A stretch of DNA of 64,000 bases from JBFGFX01 sp965232455 (GTDB lineage Bacteria; Pseudomonadota; Gammaproteobacteria; Steroidobacterales; Woeseiaceae): assembly GCA_965232455.1 (NCBI GenBank), contig OZ246981.1, positions 3,410,001 to 3,474,000 of the forward strand. The letters run 5' to 3'. Position 1 is the stretch's first letter; the number at the start of each line of letters is the position of its first letter. Shown here piece after piece: positions 1 through 8,029 of this stretch. A program made the translations under genes and the position numbers. The notes beneath the pieces are model-generated. The model had not been told where the DNA came from, made no database searches, and saw only the letters and a list, made by a program, of their open reading frames with translations.

Positions 1-90
1 TGTGATCGGTGCTTTCCGGCGCCGGCGAATACTGCCAGCCGCCGTCGAATGCGAGATTGTTTGTTTGTGTGTCCACGTTCGTTCTCTAGA

Positions 91-104
91 GCCTGTTAAC
101 ACTA
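91..104 (+). repeat. Short motif GCYTGTTAACACTA, copy 1
   Basis: The 14-mer lies just beyond the deoC stop codon. It recurs with one mismatch at 6632-6645, and the core CYGTTAACA recurs at 31862-31870 downstream of deoA. It contains the HpaI-type palindrome GTTAAC. Function unknown; three sites in 64 kb could be chance. Confidence 0.3.
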
Positions 105-106
105 GC

Positions 107-1033
107 TCAGTCGATGGAAAAATAGTCGGCGGACTGGTACACGCCGGTCGCCTGTTTTTGCAGCTGCATCAGGACGTCGTTAGCCAGTGAACTTGCACCG
201 AAACGAAACCATTCCGGCGTCATCCACGCGTTGCCGAGCGTTTCCCGCAGCATAACGAGATAGTGCAACGCCAGTTTGGACTTCGAGATTCCGCCGGCCG
301 GCTTCATGCCGACCATACGCCCGGTGCCCGAATGATAGTCTTTGATAGCCTGCAGCATGACCAGGGTCACGGGCATCGTCGCAGCCGGCTGGATTTTACC
401 GGTGGACGTCTTGATGAAATCGGCGCCGGCGTGCATCGCAAGAACGCTGGCGCGGCGCACGCGATCGAGCGTTCCGAGCTCACCCGTTTCCAGGATCACC
501 TTGAGATGCGCGTCGCCGCAGGCCTCTTTGATCGCCGCGATTTCGTCAAACACGAATGCGTATTCTCCCTGCAGGAACGCGCCCCGCGAAATGACCATGT
601 CGATTTCGTCGGCGCCCTCGTCGACGGCCATGCGCGTGTCGTCGAGCTTCACCGTCAGGGCGGACATCCCGCTGGGGAACGCCGTCGCCACCGAGGCAAC
701 GTTGATATCGACGTCGCCGAGCGCCTTCTTGGCGACGCCGACCATCGTCGGATACACGCAGACGGCCGCGACGTGCGGCAGTCCCGGCAGCGAGTCGTGC
801 AGGTGGACCGCCTTCTGACAGAGCTGGCGTACTTTGCCGGGCGTGTCCTGACCCTCCAGCGTGGTCAGGTCGATCATGCTGAGCGCCAGCTTGAGTCCCT
901 GGACCTTGGATTCCTTTTTGATGCTGCGGGTCTGGAATCGGGCGACCCGTTCGTTGACGCCAACCTCGTCCACGCGCCTGACGCGGCTCAGGTCGGGCAT
1001 CGGACTGTGCGGTCTTGCGGCGGAAGCACTCAT
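107..1033 (-). CDS. deoC: Deoxyribose-phosphate aldolase DeoC
   Basis: Cytoplasmic class I aldolase that splits 2-deoxyribose 5-phosphate into acetaldehyde and glyceraldehyde 3-phosphate, the last step in use of the deoxynucleoside sugar. The 308-residue product carries the Schiff-base motif FIKTSTGK (lysine K208) and the second active-site lysine motif GMKPAGGI (K244), with ADEIDMV at about 141-147 as the acid/base segment. It is longer than the roughly 260-residue E. coli enzyme because of an N-terminal extension of about 45 residues; a later start cannot be excluded, but VNERVARFQTRSIKK before the barrel looks conserved. The start is 6 nt after the deoD stop, so the two are co-transcribed. 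Confidence 0.96.
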   Translation of the reverse strand: MSASAARPHSPMPDLSRVRRVDEVGVNERVARFQTRSIKKESKVQGLKLALSMIDLTTLEGQDTPGKVRQLCQKAVHLHDSLPGLPHVAAVCVYPTMVGVAKKALGDVDINVASVATAFPSGMSALTVKLDDTRMAVDEGADEIDMVISRGAFLQGEYAFVFDEIAAIKEACGDAHLKVILETGELGTLDRVRRASVLAMHAGADFIKTSTGKIQPAATMPVTLVMLQAIKDYHSGTGRMVGMKPAGGISKSKLALHYLVMLRETLGNAWMTPEWFRFGASSLANDVLMQLQKQATGVYQSADYFSID

Positions 1034-1039
1034 CGCCGG

Positions 1040-1753
1040 TTACTCACACGAACGCACGGCGTCGAGCGCCACCAGAATCATTTCGTCGAACGTCGTTTGG
1101 CGTTCCTCGGAAGACAGCGCGTCGCCCGTACGTATGTCGTCACTCACGGTGCATACCGCCAGGGCCTCCACACCGTGTTCCGCCGCCAGCGGATAAATGC
1201 CGGCCGCTTCCATTTCGACGCCGAGCACGTTGTACTTCGCCATCGTCTCGAACATGTCCGGATCGGGCGTATAAAACAAATCGGCCGAAAAAATATTGCC
1301 GACGTGATAACGAACGTTGTTTGCCTCCGCCGCCTCGACCGCGTTTTGCACCAGCGAAAACGTCGCGATCGGCGCAAGATCGTAGCCGCCGAAACGCATC
1401 CTGTTCACGCTGGAGTCCGTGCAGGCGCCCATCGCGATCAGGACGTCGCGCAGCTTGACGTCGGGATGGGACGTGCCGCAGCTGCCAACCCGGACCAGTC
1501 GCTTGGCCCCGTACTCGGTAATCAGCTCCGTGCAATATATCGACACTGACGGTATTCCCATGCCGTGCGCCATCACCGACACCGGCATGCCCTTGTATTC
1601 CCCGGTGAATCCCCACATGTTGCGGACGTCGGTGACACGGCGCGCGCGGTCCAGGTAGGTTTCGGCGATGTATTGAGCGCGTAACGGGTCGCCGGGCATC
1701 AGGACCGTCTCGGCGAAATCGCCGGGCGCCGCGTTCATGTGTTTGGTTGCCAT
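1040..1753 (-). CDS. deoD: Purine nucleoside phosphorylase DeoD-type
   Basis: Phosphorolyses purine (deoxy)nucleosides to free base plus (deoxy)ribose 1-phosphate in the cytoplasm. The 237 residues match the usual length of the hexameric trimer-of-dimers PNP. Visible landmarks are the phosphate-site segment MPGDPLRAQYIAE (19-31), VRVGSCGT, the base/ribose-site EMEAAGIYPLAAE, and VSDDIRTGDA, which contains the catalytic aspartate. The first ATG is preferred because a GTGAGA-like ribosome site lies just upstream; a second in-frame ATG is five codons later. It is the first gene of a deoD-deoC pair, and its product deoxyribose 1-phosphate needs DeoB (39220-40419) to reach DeoC. Confidence 0.96.
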   Translation of the reverse strand: MATKHMNAAPGDFAETVLMPGDPLRAQYIAETYLDRARRVTDVRNMWGFTGEYKGMPVSVMAHGMGIPSVSIYCTELITEYGAKRLVRVGSCGTSHPDVKLRDVLIAMGACTDSSVNRMRFGGYDLAPIATFSLVQNAVEAAEANNVRYHVGNIFSADLFYTPDPDMFETMAKYNVLGVEMEAAGIYPLAAEHGVEALAVCTVSDDIRTGDALSSEERQTTFDEMILVALDAVRSCE

Positions 1754-1847
1754 GCGTTCTCACTGCTGTCGACTAAAACGTCGCTTGTCGGGTTCGGCGC
1801 GCCGGACAGCCGGGCGGCGACACCTTGCTTCCGGGGGATTTCTTAGT

Positions 1848-2657
1848 CTACCACCGCGACACCGTCGACATCCCGCCATCGACAATCAGGTTGGCACCGC
1901 TAATCCAGCGGGCAGCCGGGCTCAGCAGGAAAAGCACCGCGTCGGCAACGTCGGCCGCGCTGCCGAGCCTGTTCAATGGTGCATTGTCAAGCCAGCGTCG
2001 AACGCCGTCGGGCCAGTCTTCCCGCAGGCCGTCGTGATCGATCAGTCCGGGCGACACGGCATTGACCCGGATGCCGTCGCCGCCGAGTTCCAGCGCCGCC
2101 GCTCTGGTCAGCATCGTAAGGCCGGCCTTGGACGTCGCGTAGTGGCTATGCCCGACAGCCGGATCCAGGCCTTCGATCGAGGCGATATTGACGATCGCCC
2201 CCGGTTCACCGCGCTCGCTGAGCGCCTTGGCCGCCAGCTGCGTGACCAGGAACGCGCTGTCGAGGTTTGCGGCCAACATCCGCCGCCAGTCCTGGCAAGT
2301 AATCTCACGAAACGCCGCTACGGGCTGTTCGGCGGCGTTGTTGACCACGAGCCCGCAGCGGATGCTCTCGGTGGCCAGCCAGTCGAACATCGCGCCGACT
2401 CCGTCTGCCGACGATAAATCGGCTTTTACCGGATGGCATTGACCACCAGCCGCCTCGATTTCCTCGGCAAGCGCCGCAACGCGCACCTCGTCGCTTCGGT
2501 AGTGCGCGACAACGGCAGCCCCGGCGTTGGCAAGGCGAAGTGCAATGCCGCGGCCAATGTTGCCGCTTGCGCCAGTGACCAGCGCGCACTGGCCGCTCAG
2601 GTCCAGCAGCTTTGCCACTGCTGGCCGGGACTCGGGAATGGAACCTGTCGTAGACAT
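1848..2657 (-). CDS. Short-chain dehydrogenase/reductase (SDR) family oxidoreductase
   Basis: Classical SDR of 269 residues. It shows the NADP-binding TGASGNIGRG motif near the N-terminus, the NNAAEQ motif, the active-site serine segment IASIEG, the catalytic pair YATSK, and the SPGLIDHDG and VDGG segments. I chose the ATG at 2657 rather than an upstream ATG at 2735 because GGAGAG lies eight bases before it and the first 26 codons of the longer frame look non-coding. General features (NNAAEQPVAAF, RYYR-free cofactor loop HYRSDE) resemble pteridine-reductase-like or sugar/acyl SDRs, but the substrate cannot be read from sequence. It is divergent from the cupin gene at 2767 and ends about 95 nt before deoD. 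Confidence 0.88.
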   Translation of the reverse strand: MSTTGSIPESRPAVAKLLDLSGQCALVTGASGNIGRGIALRLANAGAAVVAHYRSDEVRVAALAEEIEAAGGQCHPVKADLSSADGVGAMFDWLATESIRCGLVVNNAAEQPVAAFREITCQDWRRMLAANLDSAFLVTQLAAKALSERGEPGAIVNIASIEGLDPAVGHSHYATSKAGLTMLTRAAALELGGDGIRVNAVSPGLIDHDGLREDWPDGVRRWLDNAPLNRLGSAADVADAVLFLLSPAARWISGANLIVDGGMSTVSRW

Positions 2658-2766
2658 ACCGCTCTCCGTGGGGTGGGCGACCCCGCTCTTCGTATGGCGA
2701 AATCGTACCGGACCCATACAATACCAACCTATCATCGTTCAGTGATCATTCCAGGTAGTTGACGAC

Positions 2767-3132
2767 ATGCATCAAGCGTTGATCCCGGCCCGGCCGGATA
2801 AAGAGGAACTCTGGACCAGCGAGCGGTGTTTCATCCGCGAAATCCTCAACGACCCGCGCGCGCCGGAAACCTCACTCGCCGAAGCGCGCGTCGAGGCGGG
2901 CGTGACCACCGAACTGCACCGACTGTCGGTTGCCGAGTGGTATCTGATAAAAAGCGGCCGGGGGCTGATGGAGCTCGACCGCGGCACGCCGTTCGAGGTT
3001 GGCCCGGGAGACACGGTGGTGGTCCCCGCGGGTGCGGCGCAAAGGATTACCAACTGCGCGGAATCCGACCTGGTATTCCAATGCCTCTGCCTGCCGAGAT
3101 TTACGCCCGACTGCTACGAATCGCTGGAATGA
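2767..3132 (+). CDS. Small single-domain cupin protein
   Basis: A 121-residue protein that is essentially one double-stranded beta-helix. Cupin motif 1 is degenerate (the region VEAGVTTELHRLSVAEWYLIKSGRG keeps one histidine and a glutamate), and motif 2 is the typical PGDTVVVPAGAAQRITN. It is probably cytoplasmic, because there is no signal sequence. Such proteins are often metal-binding sugar epimerase-like or regulatory cupins, and no reaction can be assigned. It is transcribed away from the SDR gene across a 109-nt gap that must hold both promoters. Confidence 0.8.
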   Translation: MHQALIPARPDKEELWTSERCFIREILNDPRAPETSLAEARVEAGVTTELHRLSVAEWYLIKSGRGLMELDRGTPFEVGPGDTVVVPAGAAQRITNCAESDLVFQCLCLPRFTPDCYESLE

Positions 3133-3285
3133 TCCGGTACTAAGCCCACCCTAATATTTCCCAGAATTGTGGCGATAAAGCCACACCTGCCCGTACGTGG
3201 ATTTACCGTCGTCGTCAACGGATCTTCTGACGATTCCCAGGGTCAACAGCGCTATACTTCCGCGATTGCAATTCAGGAGAGCACC

Positions 3286-5616
3286 ATGCGTCGTAACAAT
3301 ACAACACGAATGCCCGCTCGGCCGCTCGCGGTCTCCGCGGCGCTGGCAGCCGCGATCGGTTTTTCAGCCGACGCCGCCGCACAAGACACGGGTACCGTCA
3401 TTCTCGAAGAGATAACCGTCACCGCTCAACGCCGCGAGGAGACGTTACAGGAAGTACCTATTTCCGTAGCGACTCTGTCCGGGGAGTCTTACGAAGCGAT
3501 GTTTACCGGCGGTGAAGACATCCTGGCGTTGTCCGGCCGCGTGCCGGGCCTGTACGCGGAATCATCCAACGGCCGCTCGGCGCCTCGTTTTTACATGCGC
3601 GGTCTCGGCAATATCGATTTTGATCTTGCAGCATCGCAACCCGTGTCCATCATCATGGACGAGGTCGTAATGGAAAACGTCGTGCTCAAGGGTTTTCCGC
3701 TTTTCGACATGGATCAGGTGGAAGTGATTCGCGGACCGCAGGGCACGCTTTTCGGTCGCAACACGACGGCGGGCATCATCAAATTCAACACACGCCGGCC
3801 TACCGAAGAAGTCGAAGCTTACGTTCAGGGCTCTTACGGCACCTTCGACACGATCAATCTCGAAGGCGCAGTCGGCGGCGCACTCGTGGACAACGTTTTC
3901 CGTGCGCGCGCCTCGTTTCTTTACCGCGACCGCAGCAACTGGATCGACAACGGCTTCACGGGCGAAAACGACGTGATGGGCGAGTACACGGAAACCGCCG
4001 GACGATTGCAGTTCGACTGGACACCGACCGATGATTTTGGCGCGCTGCTGAGTATTCAGGCGCGCAACCTCGAAGGCACGTCTTCGATATTCCGCGCCAA
4101 TATCTTCGACACCGGCAGCGACAGTCTGAATCAGAACTACGACCGGGACACGGTTTATTACGACGGCGGCGACAACAACCCGCAGGAATATGACGGGCTC
4201 GGCATTACTCTGACGCTCGATTGGGAAATCGGTGACCTGACACTGACGTCGATAACGTCTCAACAGGAGGCCGATGGATTTAGCCGCGGCGACATTGACG
4301 GCGGTGTCGTCGACTTTTCCGGCACGGCGACGGTCCCGCCCGGCATCACGTTCGACCCGGCGGCGCCCGTTTTCGATGGCACGGCGTTGACTTTCCCGGG
4401 AACCATCACGGTCCCCTCGGTTACCCAGGACGGCGCCGACATAGAGCAGTTCACGCAGGAATTCCGGCTCGCAAGCCCGGGTGATCGTGAGGTCCGCTGG
4501 CAGGTCGGCGCGTTCTTTTTCGACTCGACACTCGACGTCGAAACCGACTCGTTTGCATCCTTCGGCTTCGTTGACGTGCAAAACACGATCATCGAACAGG
4601 AGAACACCACCTGGGCGGTCTTCGGCCAGCTCGCCTACGACGTCACCGACGAACTTACACTGACCGGCGGCCTTCGTTACACGGACGACGAGAAGGATTT
4701 TCAGGTCCTGCAGTTCGGCCAGCTCTGGCTCGACCTGGGCATTCCGACGTTCCTGGCTGACCCGATCAACCAGTCCGATGACGAAATCAGCTGGGAGCTG
4801 AGCGCCAACTACGCGACGTCCGAGAGATCATCGATTTACGGGCGCGTCTCCAGCGGTTTTCGCGCACAGACCATACAGGGCCGTGACGTGGCGTTCCTCG
4901 AAACACCGACGGTCGCCGACTCGGAAACCATCCTGTCGTTCGAGGCCGGCTACAAGGCTGACCTGCTGGACAACCGCCTGCGCTTGAACATCGGCGTATT
5001 CCAATACACGGTGGACGACATGCAACTCTCCGTCATCGGCGGCGCCACCAATACCAACCAGGTCATCAACGCGGACGAAGGTTCCGCATTCGGCTTTGAG
5101 GTCGATCTGCAGGCATTGATCACCGAGAATTTTGTCATCACGGCGGGTATCGGCTTCAACGACACGGAGATCGATGATCCGAATCTGTTTACCGTACCCT
5201 GCGGCTCCGGGCTCTGCACGCCGACCGATCCGGTAAACCCGGACGACCCTTCACAGGTTTCGCTGGACGGAAACCCGTTCCCGCGCGCTCCCGAGACCAG
5301 TTACAACCTGACCGCGAGCTACGGTATTCCGGTGGGCAATGCCGGTGAAATCTTCCTGTTCGGCGACTGGTCGATGCAGGGCGAGATCAACATGCCGCTT
5401 TACGAGTCTCTCGAGTTCGTGACTGAAAACCAGTGGGAACTCGGCTTCCGGGCCGGGTACCGTAATCTGGAAAACGACTGGGAAGTCGCGGCCTTCGGGC
5501 GAAACATCACGGACGAAGACAACGTCAGAGGCTTCGTGGATTTCAGCAACAACACCGGTTTCGTCAACGAACCCGCCGTTTTTGGTATCGAGGGCCGCAT
5601 CGGATTCGGCAATTGA
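3286..5616 (+). CDS. TonB-dependent outer-membrane receptor
   Basis: A 776-residue active transporter of the outer membrane, powered by TonB-ExbBD. Residues 1-32 form a signal peptide ending AADAAAQ. A TonB-box-like segment EEITVTA lies at 41-47, then a plug domain (to about residue 165) with the hallmark VEVIRGPQGTLFGRNTTAG, and a beta-barrel with repeated aromatic-ended strands. The long form of the frame begins at 3169, but the ATG at 3286 is preceded by CAGGAGA and opens directly into the signal peptide. The substrate cannot be inferred from the fold. It is followed by a strong intrinsic terminator (5638-5664), so it is probably monocistronic. It belongs to the pesticin/FyuA-like group with REETLQEVPISV, common in marine gammaproteobacteria. 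Confidence 0.93.
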   Translation: MRRNNTTRMPARPLAVSAALAAAIGFSADAAAQDTGTVILEEITVTAQRREETLQEVPISVATLSGESYEAMFTGGEDILALSGRVPGLYAESSNGRSAPRFYMRGLGNIDFDLAASQPVSIIMDEVVMENVVLKGFPLFDMDQVEVIRGPQGTLFGRNTTAGIIKFNTRRPTEEVEAYVQGSYGTFDTINLEGAVGGALVDNVFRARASFLYRDRSNWIDNGFTGENDVMGEYTETAGRLQFDWTPTDDFGALLSIQARNLEGTSSIFRANIFDTGSDSLNQNYDRDTVYYDGGDNNPQEYDGLGITLTLDWEIGDLTLTSITSQQEADGFSRGDIDGGVVDFSGTATVPPGITFDPAAPVFDGTALTFPGTITVPSVTQDGADIEQFTQEFRLASPGDREVRWQVGAFFFDSTLDVETDSFASFGFVDVQNTIIEQENTTWAVFGQLAYDVTDELTLTGGLRYTDDEKDFQVLQFGQLWLDLGIPTFLADPINQSDDEISWELSANYATSERSSIYGRVSSGFRAQTIQGRDVAFLETPTVADSETILSFEAGYKADLLDNRLRLNIGVFQYTVDDMQLSVIGGATNTNQVINADEGSAFGFEVDLQALITENFVITAGIGFNDTEIDDPNLFTVPCGSGLCTPTDPVNPDDPSQVSLDGNPFPRAPETSYNLTASYGIPVGNAGEIFLFGDWSMQGEINMPLYESLEFVTENQWELGFRAGYRNLENDWEVAAFGRNITDEDNVRGFVDFSNNTGFVNEPAVFGIEGRIGFGN

Positions 5617-5633
5617 CGACAAATCGACCTCGG

Positions 5634-5664
5634 AAAAAGCCCGGCATCCGCCGGGCTTTTTTTT
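5634..5664 (+). terminator. Rho-independent terminator after the first receptor gene
   Basis: A perfect 8-bp stem AGCCCGGC/GCCGGGCT (5638-5645 with 5650-5657) with loop ATCC, preceded by an A-run and followed by eight T residues. It lies 17 nt after the receptor stop codon. Confidence 0.93.
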
Positions 5665-5700
5665 CGATCCGCAATCGACATTTGATATCGTTTCGGACCT

Positions 5701-6630
5701 ATGCCGAGCACACGAACAAACCGCTTTTCCGTCATGCCCTCGGTGCTCGCGGTTCTGCTCAGCTGCTCCTCCTGCGGGACTGAATCACCGGCGACCCCGC
5801 AGCCGCACGGCCTGCAACGGACAGGCGCCATCGTCAGCGAAACCATCGTGGAAGCCAGCGGACTGGCTCGCTCCAACCTGCGCGCCGATCGACTGTGGGT
5901 AATCAATGACGGTGGTTCGCCGGCGGAGCTGCATGCCATCGGCGCAGACGGCTCCGAACAGGGCAGCGTGCAAATCGCCAACGCCGAAAACACGGACTGG
6001 GAAGACCTTGCCGCTTTCGAGTTGAACGGTGCGCAGTACCTGATGATTGCCGACATCGGCGACAACGACGCCAGCCGTGACAACGTAGTGCTTTATTTCG
6101 TACCGGAACCCAAAACGATGGCAGTCGGCACCGTGACTGCATCGCGGTCGATATCGTTCCGCTATCCGGGCGGGCCACGAGACGCCGAAGCGATCGCCGT
6201 CGACCCGGACGCCGGCGTGGCCTACGTGTTGTCGAAACGTACCGTGCCTGCCGAGCTCTACGTCGTGCCGTTTTCGCATGCGCCGCCGGATGCCGGACCG
6301 ACGACGGCAAGCTACCTGGGGCCCGTTGACAGCCTGCCGAGGCCGACGGAAATCGAACTGACGCAGCTCACCGAAGAGCAAGTCTGGCGCTGGCAGCCAA
6401 CCGCGATGGACTTTTCGGCGGACGGCAAGTCCGCGACGATCCTGACCTACCGCGCCATCTATACCTATTCGCGGAGGGAAGGCGAGTCCTGGTATGACGC
6501 GCTGCAATCCAAACCGGCGGTTGCGACTTTGGACGGGATCAATGACGCCGAGTCCATGTGCATGGCCGACAACGCGATTTTTGTTACCCTGGAAGGCAAA
6601 AACCCGCCGCTGTTACGCTTCGCGCTTTAG
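5701..6630 (+). CDS. Putative propeller-like lipoprotein of unknown function
   Basis: A 309-residue exported protein. The N-terminus has a basic stretch, a hydrophobic segment and a lipobox LLSC (lipidated cysteine C22; C25 is an alternative), so it probably sits in the outer membrane facing the periplasm or surface. The body contains repeated beta-rich blade-like segments (RLWVINDGGSP, QYLMIADIGDND, GVAYVLSKR, SATILTYR, AIFVTLEG) and acidic loops such as IGDNDASRDN, in line with a beta-propeller of the NHL/esterase-like type. I do not recognise a catalytic motif. It ends 14 nt before the EEP-family gene, so the two are likely co-transcribed, which links it loosely to phosphodiester hydrolysis. 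Confidence 0.72.
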   Translation: MPSTRTNRFSVMPSVLAVLLSCSSCGTESPATPQPHGLQRTGAIVSETIVEASGLARSNLRADRLWVINDGGSPAELHAIGADGSEQGSVQIANAENTDWEDLAAFELNGAQYLMIADIGDNDASRDNVVLYFVPEPKTMAVGTVTASRSISFRYPGGPRDAEAIAVDPDAGVAYVLSKRTVPAELYVVPFSHAPPDAGPTTASYLGPVDSLPRPTEIELTQLTEEQVWRWQPTAMDFSADGKSATILTYRAIYTYSRREGESWYDALQSKPAVATLDGINDAESMCMADNAIFVTLEGKNPPLLRFAL

Positions 6631-6631
6631 G

Positions 6632-6645
6632 GCTTGTTAACACTA
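6632..6645 (+). repeat. Short motif GCYTGTTAACACTA, copy 2
   Basis: Matches the copy at 91-104 in 13 of 14 positions. It fills the gap between the propeller-like lipoprotein stop and the ATG of the EEP gene, whose first base is its last base. Confidence 0.3.
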
Positions 6646-7763
6646 TGCTTCCGACACGAACGCCGTTCTGCTCCACGCTGCCCATCTTGACGTTGATGAC
6701 CGCGCTGCTCGGCGCGTGCCACGCAAAACAGGAGTTTCCGGCCGGCGCCGACGCGCTGCCGGCGGAAACGAATGCGGTCACGATCATGACGTTCAACGTC
6801 GAAAATCTGTTCGACAACGTCGATGATCCAAACAAAGTGGATGAAACCTTTCTCGCCATCGAAGACAAACAGTCGGAGACGCACATCGCCGCCTGCGAAA
6901 CGATCGAGGTCGAGCGCTGGCGCAACCAGTGCCTGTACTGGGACTGGAGCGACGACATCGTCGCAACGAAACTGTCCGCCATCGCAGCGGCCATACTGCA
7001 GGTCGATGACGGACTCGGCGCCGACGTCATCGCATTACAGGAAGTGGAGAACAAGGCGATAGTGGAACGACTGCGCAACGAATACCTCGCCGACGCGGGA
7101 TACCTGCCGGCGATATTGATCGAAGGAGGCGATGCGCGCGGCATCGACGTCGCGTTCCTGTCGAAACTCGAACTCGCCGCCGATCCGACGCTGCACACAA
7201 TTCCATTCGAGGGAAGCGATGCGGCCCGCGTTGCCGACACTCGCGGCATTCTCGAGGCGACGTTTCGACTGCCCGGCGGCGGTTTGTTGACTGGGTTCTC
7301 GGTACATTTTCCGGCGCCGTTTCACCCGACCGAAATGCGCGTCGCCGCCTATACTCGTCTCAACGCGCTGCAAGCCGCCTTGCCGCCGGACCGGCCCGCG
7401 TTCGCGGCCGGCGACTTCAACACGACGGCCGCCGAGGATCGCGAGAAGTTCATGCTCGACCGCTTCGCCCGCCCGAACTGGACCGTCGCGCATGACCTGG
7501 GCTGCGGAGACTGCAAAGGCACCAGCTATTACGCGCCCACCGACGAATGGTCGTTCCTCGATATGATCCTTTGGTCGCCAGGCCGGCCCACGGACAACCG
7601 TAGCATAAATGCAACATGGAGAATCCGCGCAGATTCGGTGGCGGTCGCCAATCAAACGGCGGAGCAAATGCGGGATAACGGCACGCCCGCGCGGTTCGAG
7701 TTGCCCGGCGGTTCGGGCGTGTCGGATCACTGGCCGCTGGTAGTGACGATCGAAACCAAATAG
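6645..7763 (+). CDS. Endonuclease/exonuclease/phosphatase (EEP) family lipoprotein
   Basis: A 372-residue Mg-dependent phosphodiesterase-fold protein, predicted to be exported as a lipoprotein (LLGAC, C25). The EEP catalytic set is visible: TFNVENLFD (metal-site asparagine), LQEVEN (metal-binding glutamate), GIDVAFLSK, AAGDFNTT (aspartate and asparagine) and the terminal VSDHWPL histidine. This arrangement is typical of secreted bacterial nucleases and of sugar- or lipid-phosphatases. The longer frame from 6558 is out of place because it overlaps the preceding coding region. Given the surrounding deo, pyrimidine and nucleotidase genes, an extracytoplasmic nuclease or nucleotide phosphodiesterase is the favoured role, but this is inference. 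Confidence 0.85.
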   Translation: MLPTRTPFCSTLPILTLMTALLGACHAKQEFPAGADALPAETNAVTIMTFNVENLFDNVDDPNKVDETFLAIEDKQSETHIAACETIEVERWRNQCLYWDWSDDIVATKLSAIAAAILQVDDGLGADVIALQEVENKAIVERLRNEYLADAGYLPAILIEGGDARGIDVAFLSKLELAADPTLHTIPFEGSDAARVADTRGILEATFRLPGGGLLTGFSVHFPAPFHPTEMRVAAYTRLNALQAALPPDRPAFAAGDFNTTAAEDREKFMLDRFARPNWTVAHDLGCGDCKGTSYYAPTDEWSFLDMILWSPGRPTDNRSINATWRIRADSVAVANQTAEQMRDNGTPARFELPGGSGVSDHWPLVVTIETK

Positions 7764-8029
7764 AAACAAGCCCTTGTAACACGTTCGTCACACAGTTTCT
7801 ATGGCGGTGGACGGGCGTCTTCGGCGCGCTCCGTCGCAACGTCGATTTCGTCGCTAAGCCCTTTATTGCACACACATTTTCGCTGAGCTAGATTTACCGA
7901 AAAGCGTATCTCCTCCGTCGCCGACACCCGACCTTTTTTGGCCCATCTTGCGACGGTCGTGAATGCGAAACAAGACTGTCATATTTCTGATACAGAATGT
8001 CTTTCCATTTTGTCCAGCGGGGACTAACC

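Noticed and set aside
2..190. Short open frame at the left edge
   Set aside because: Overlaps the end of deoC, no ribosome site visible, no family resemblance.
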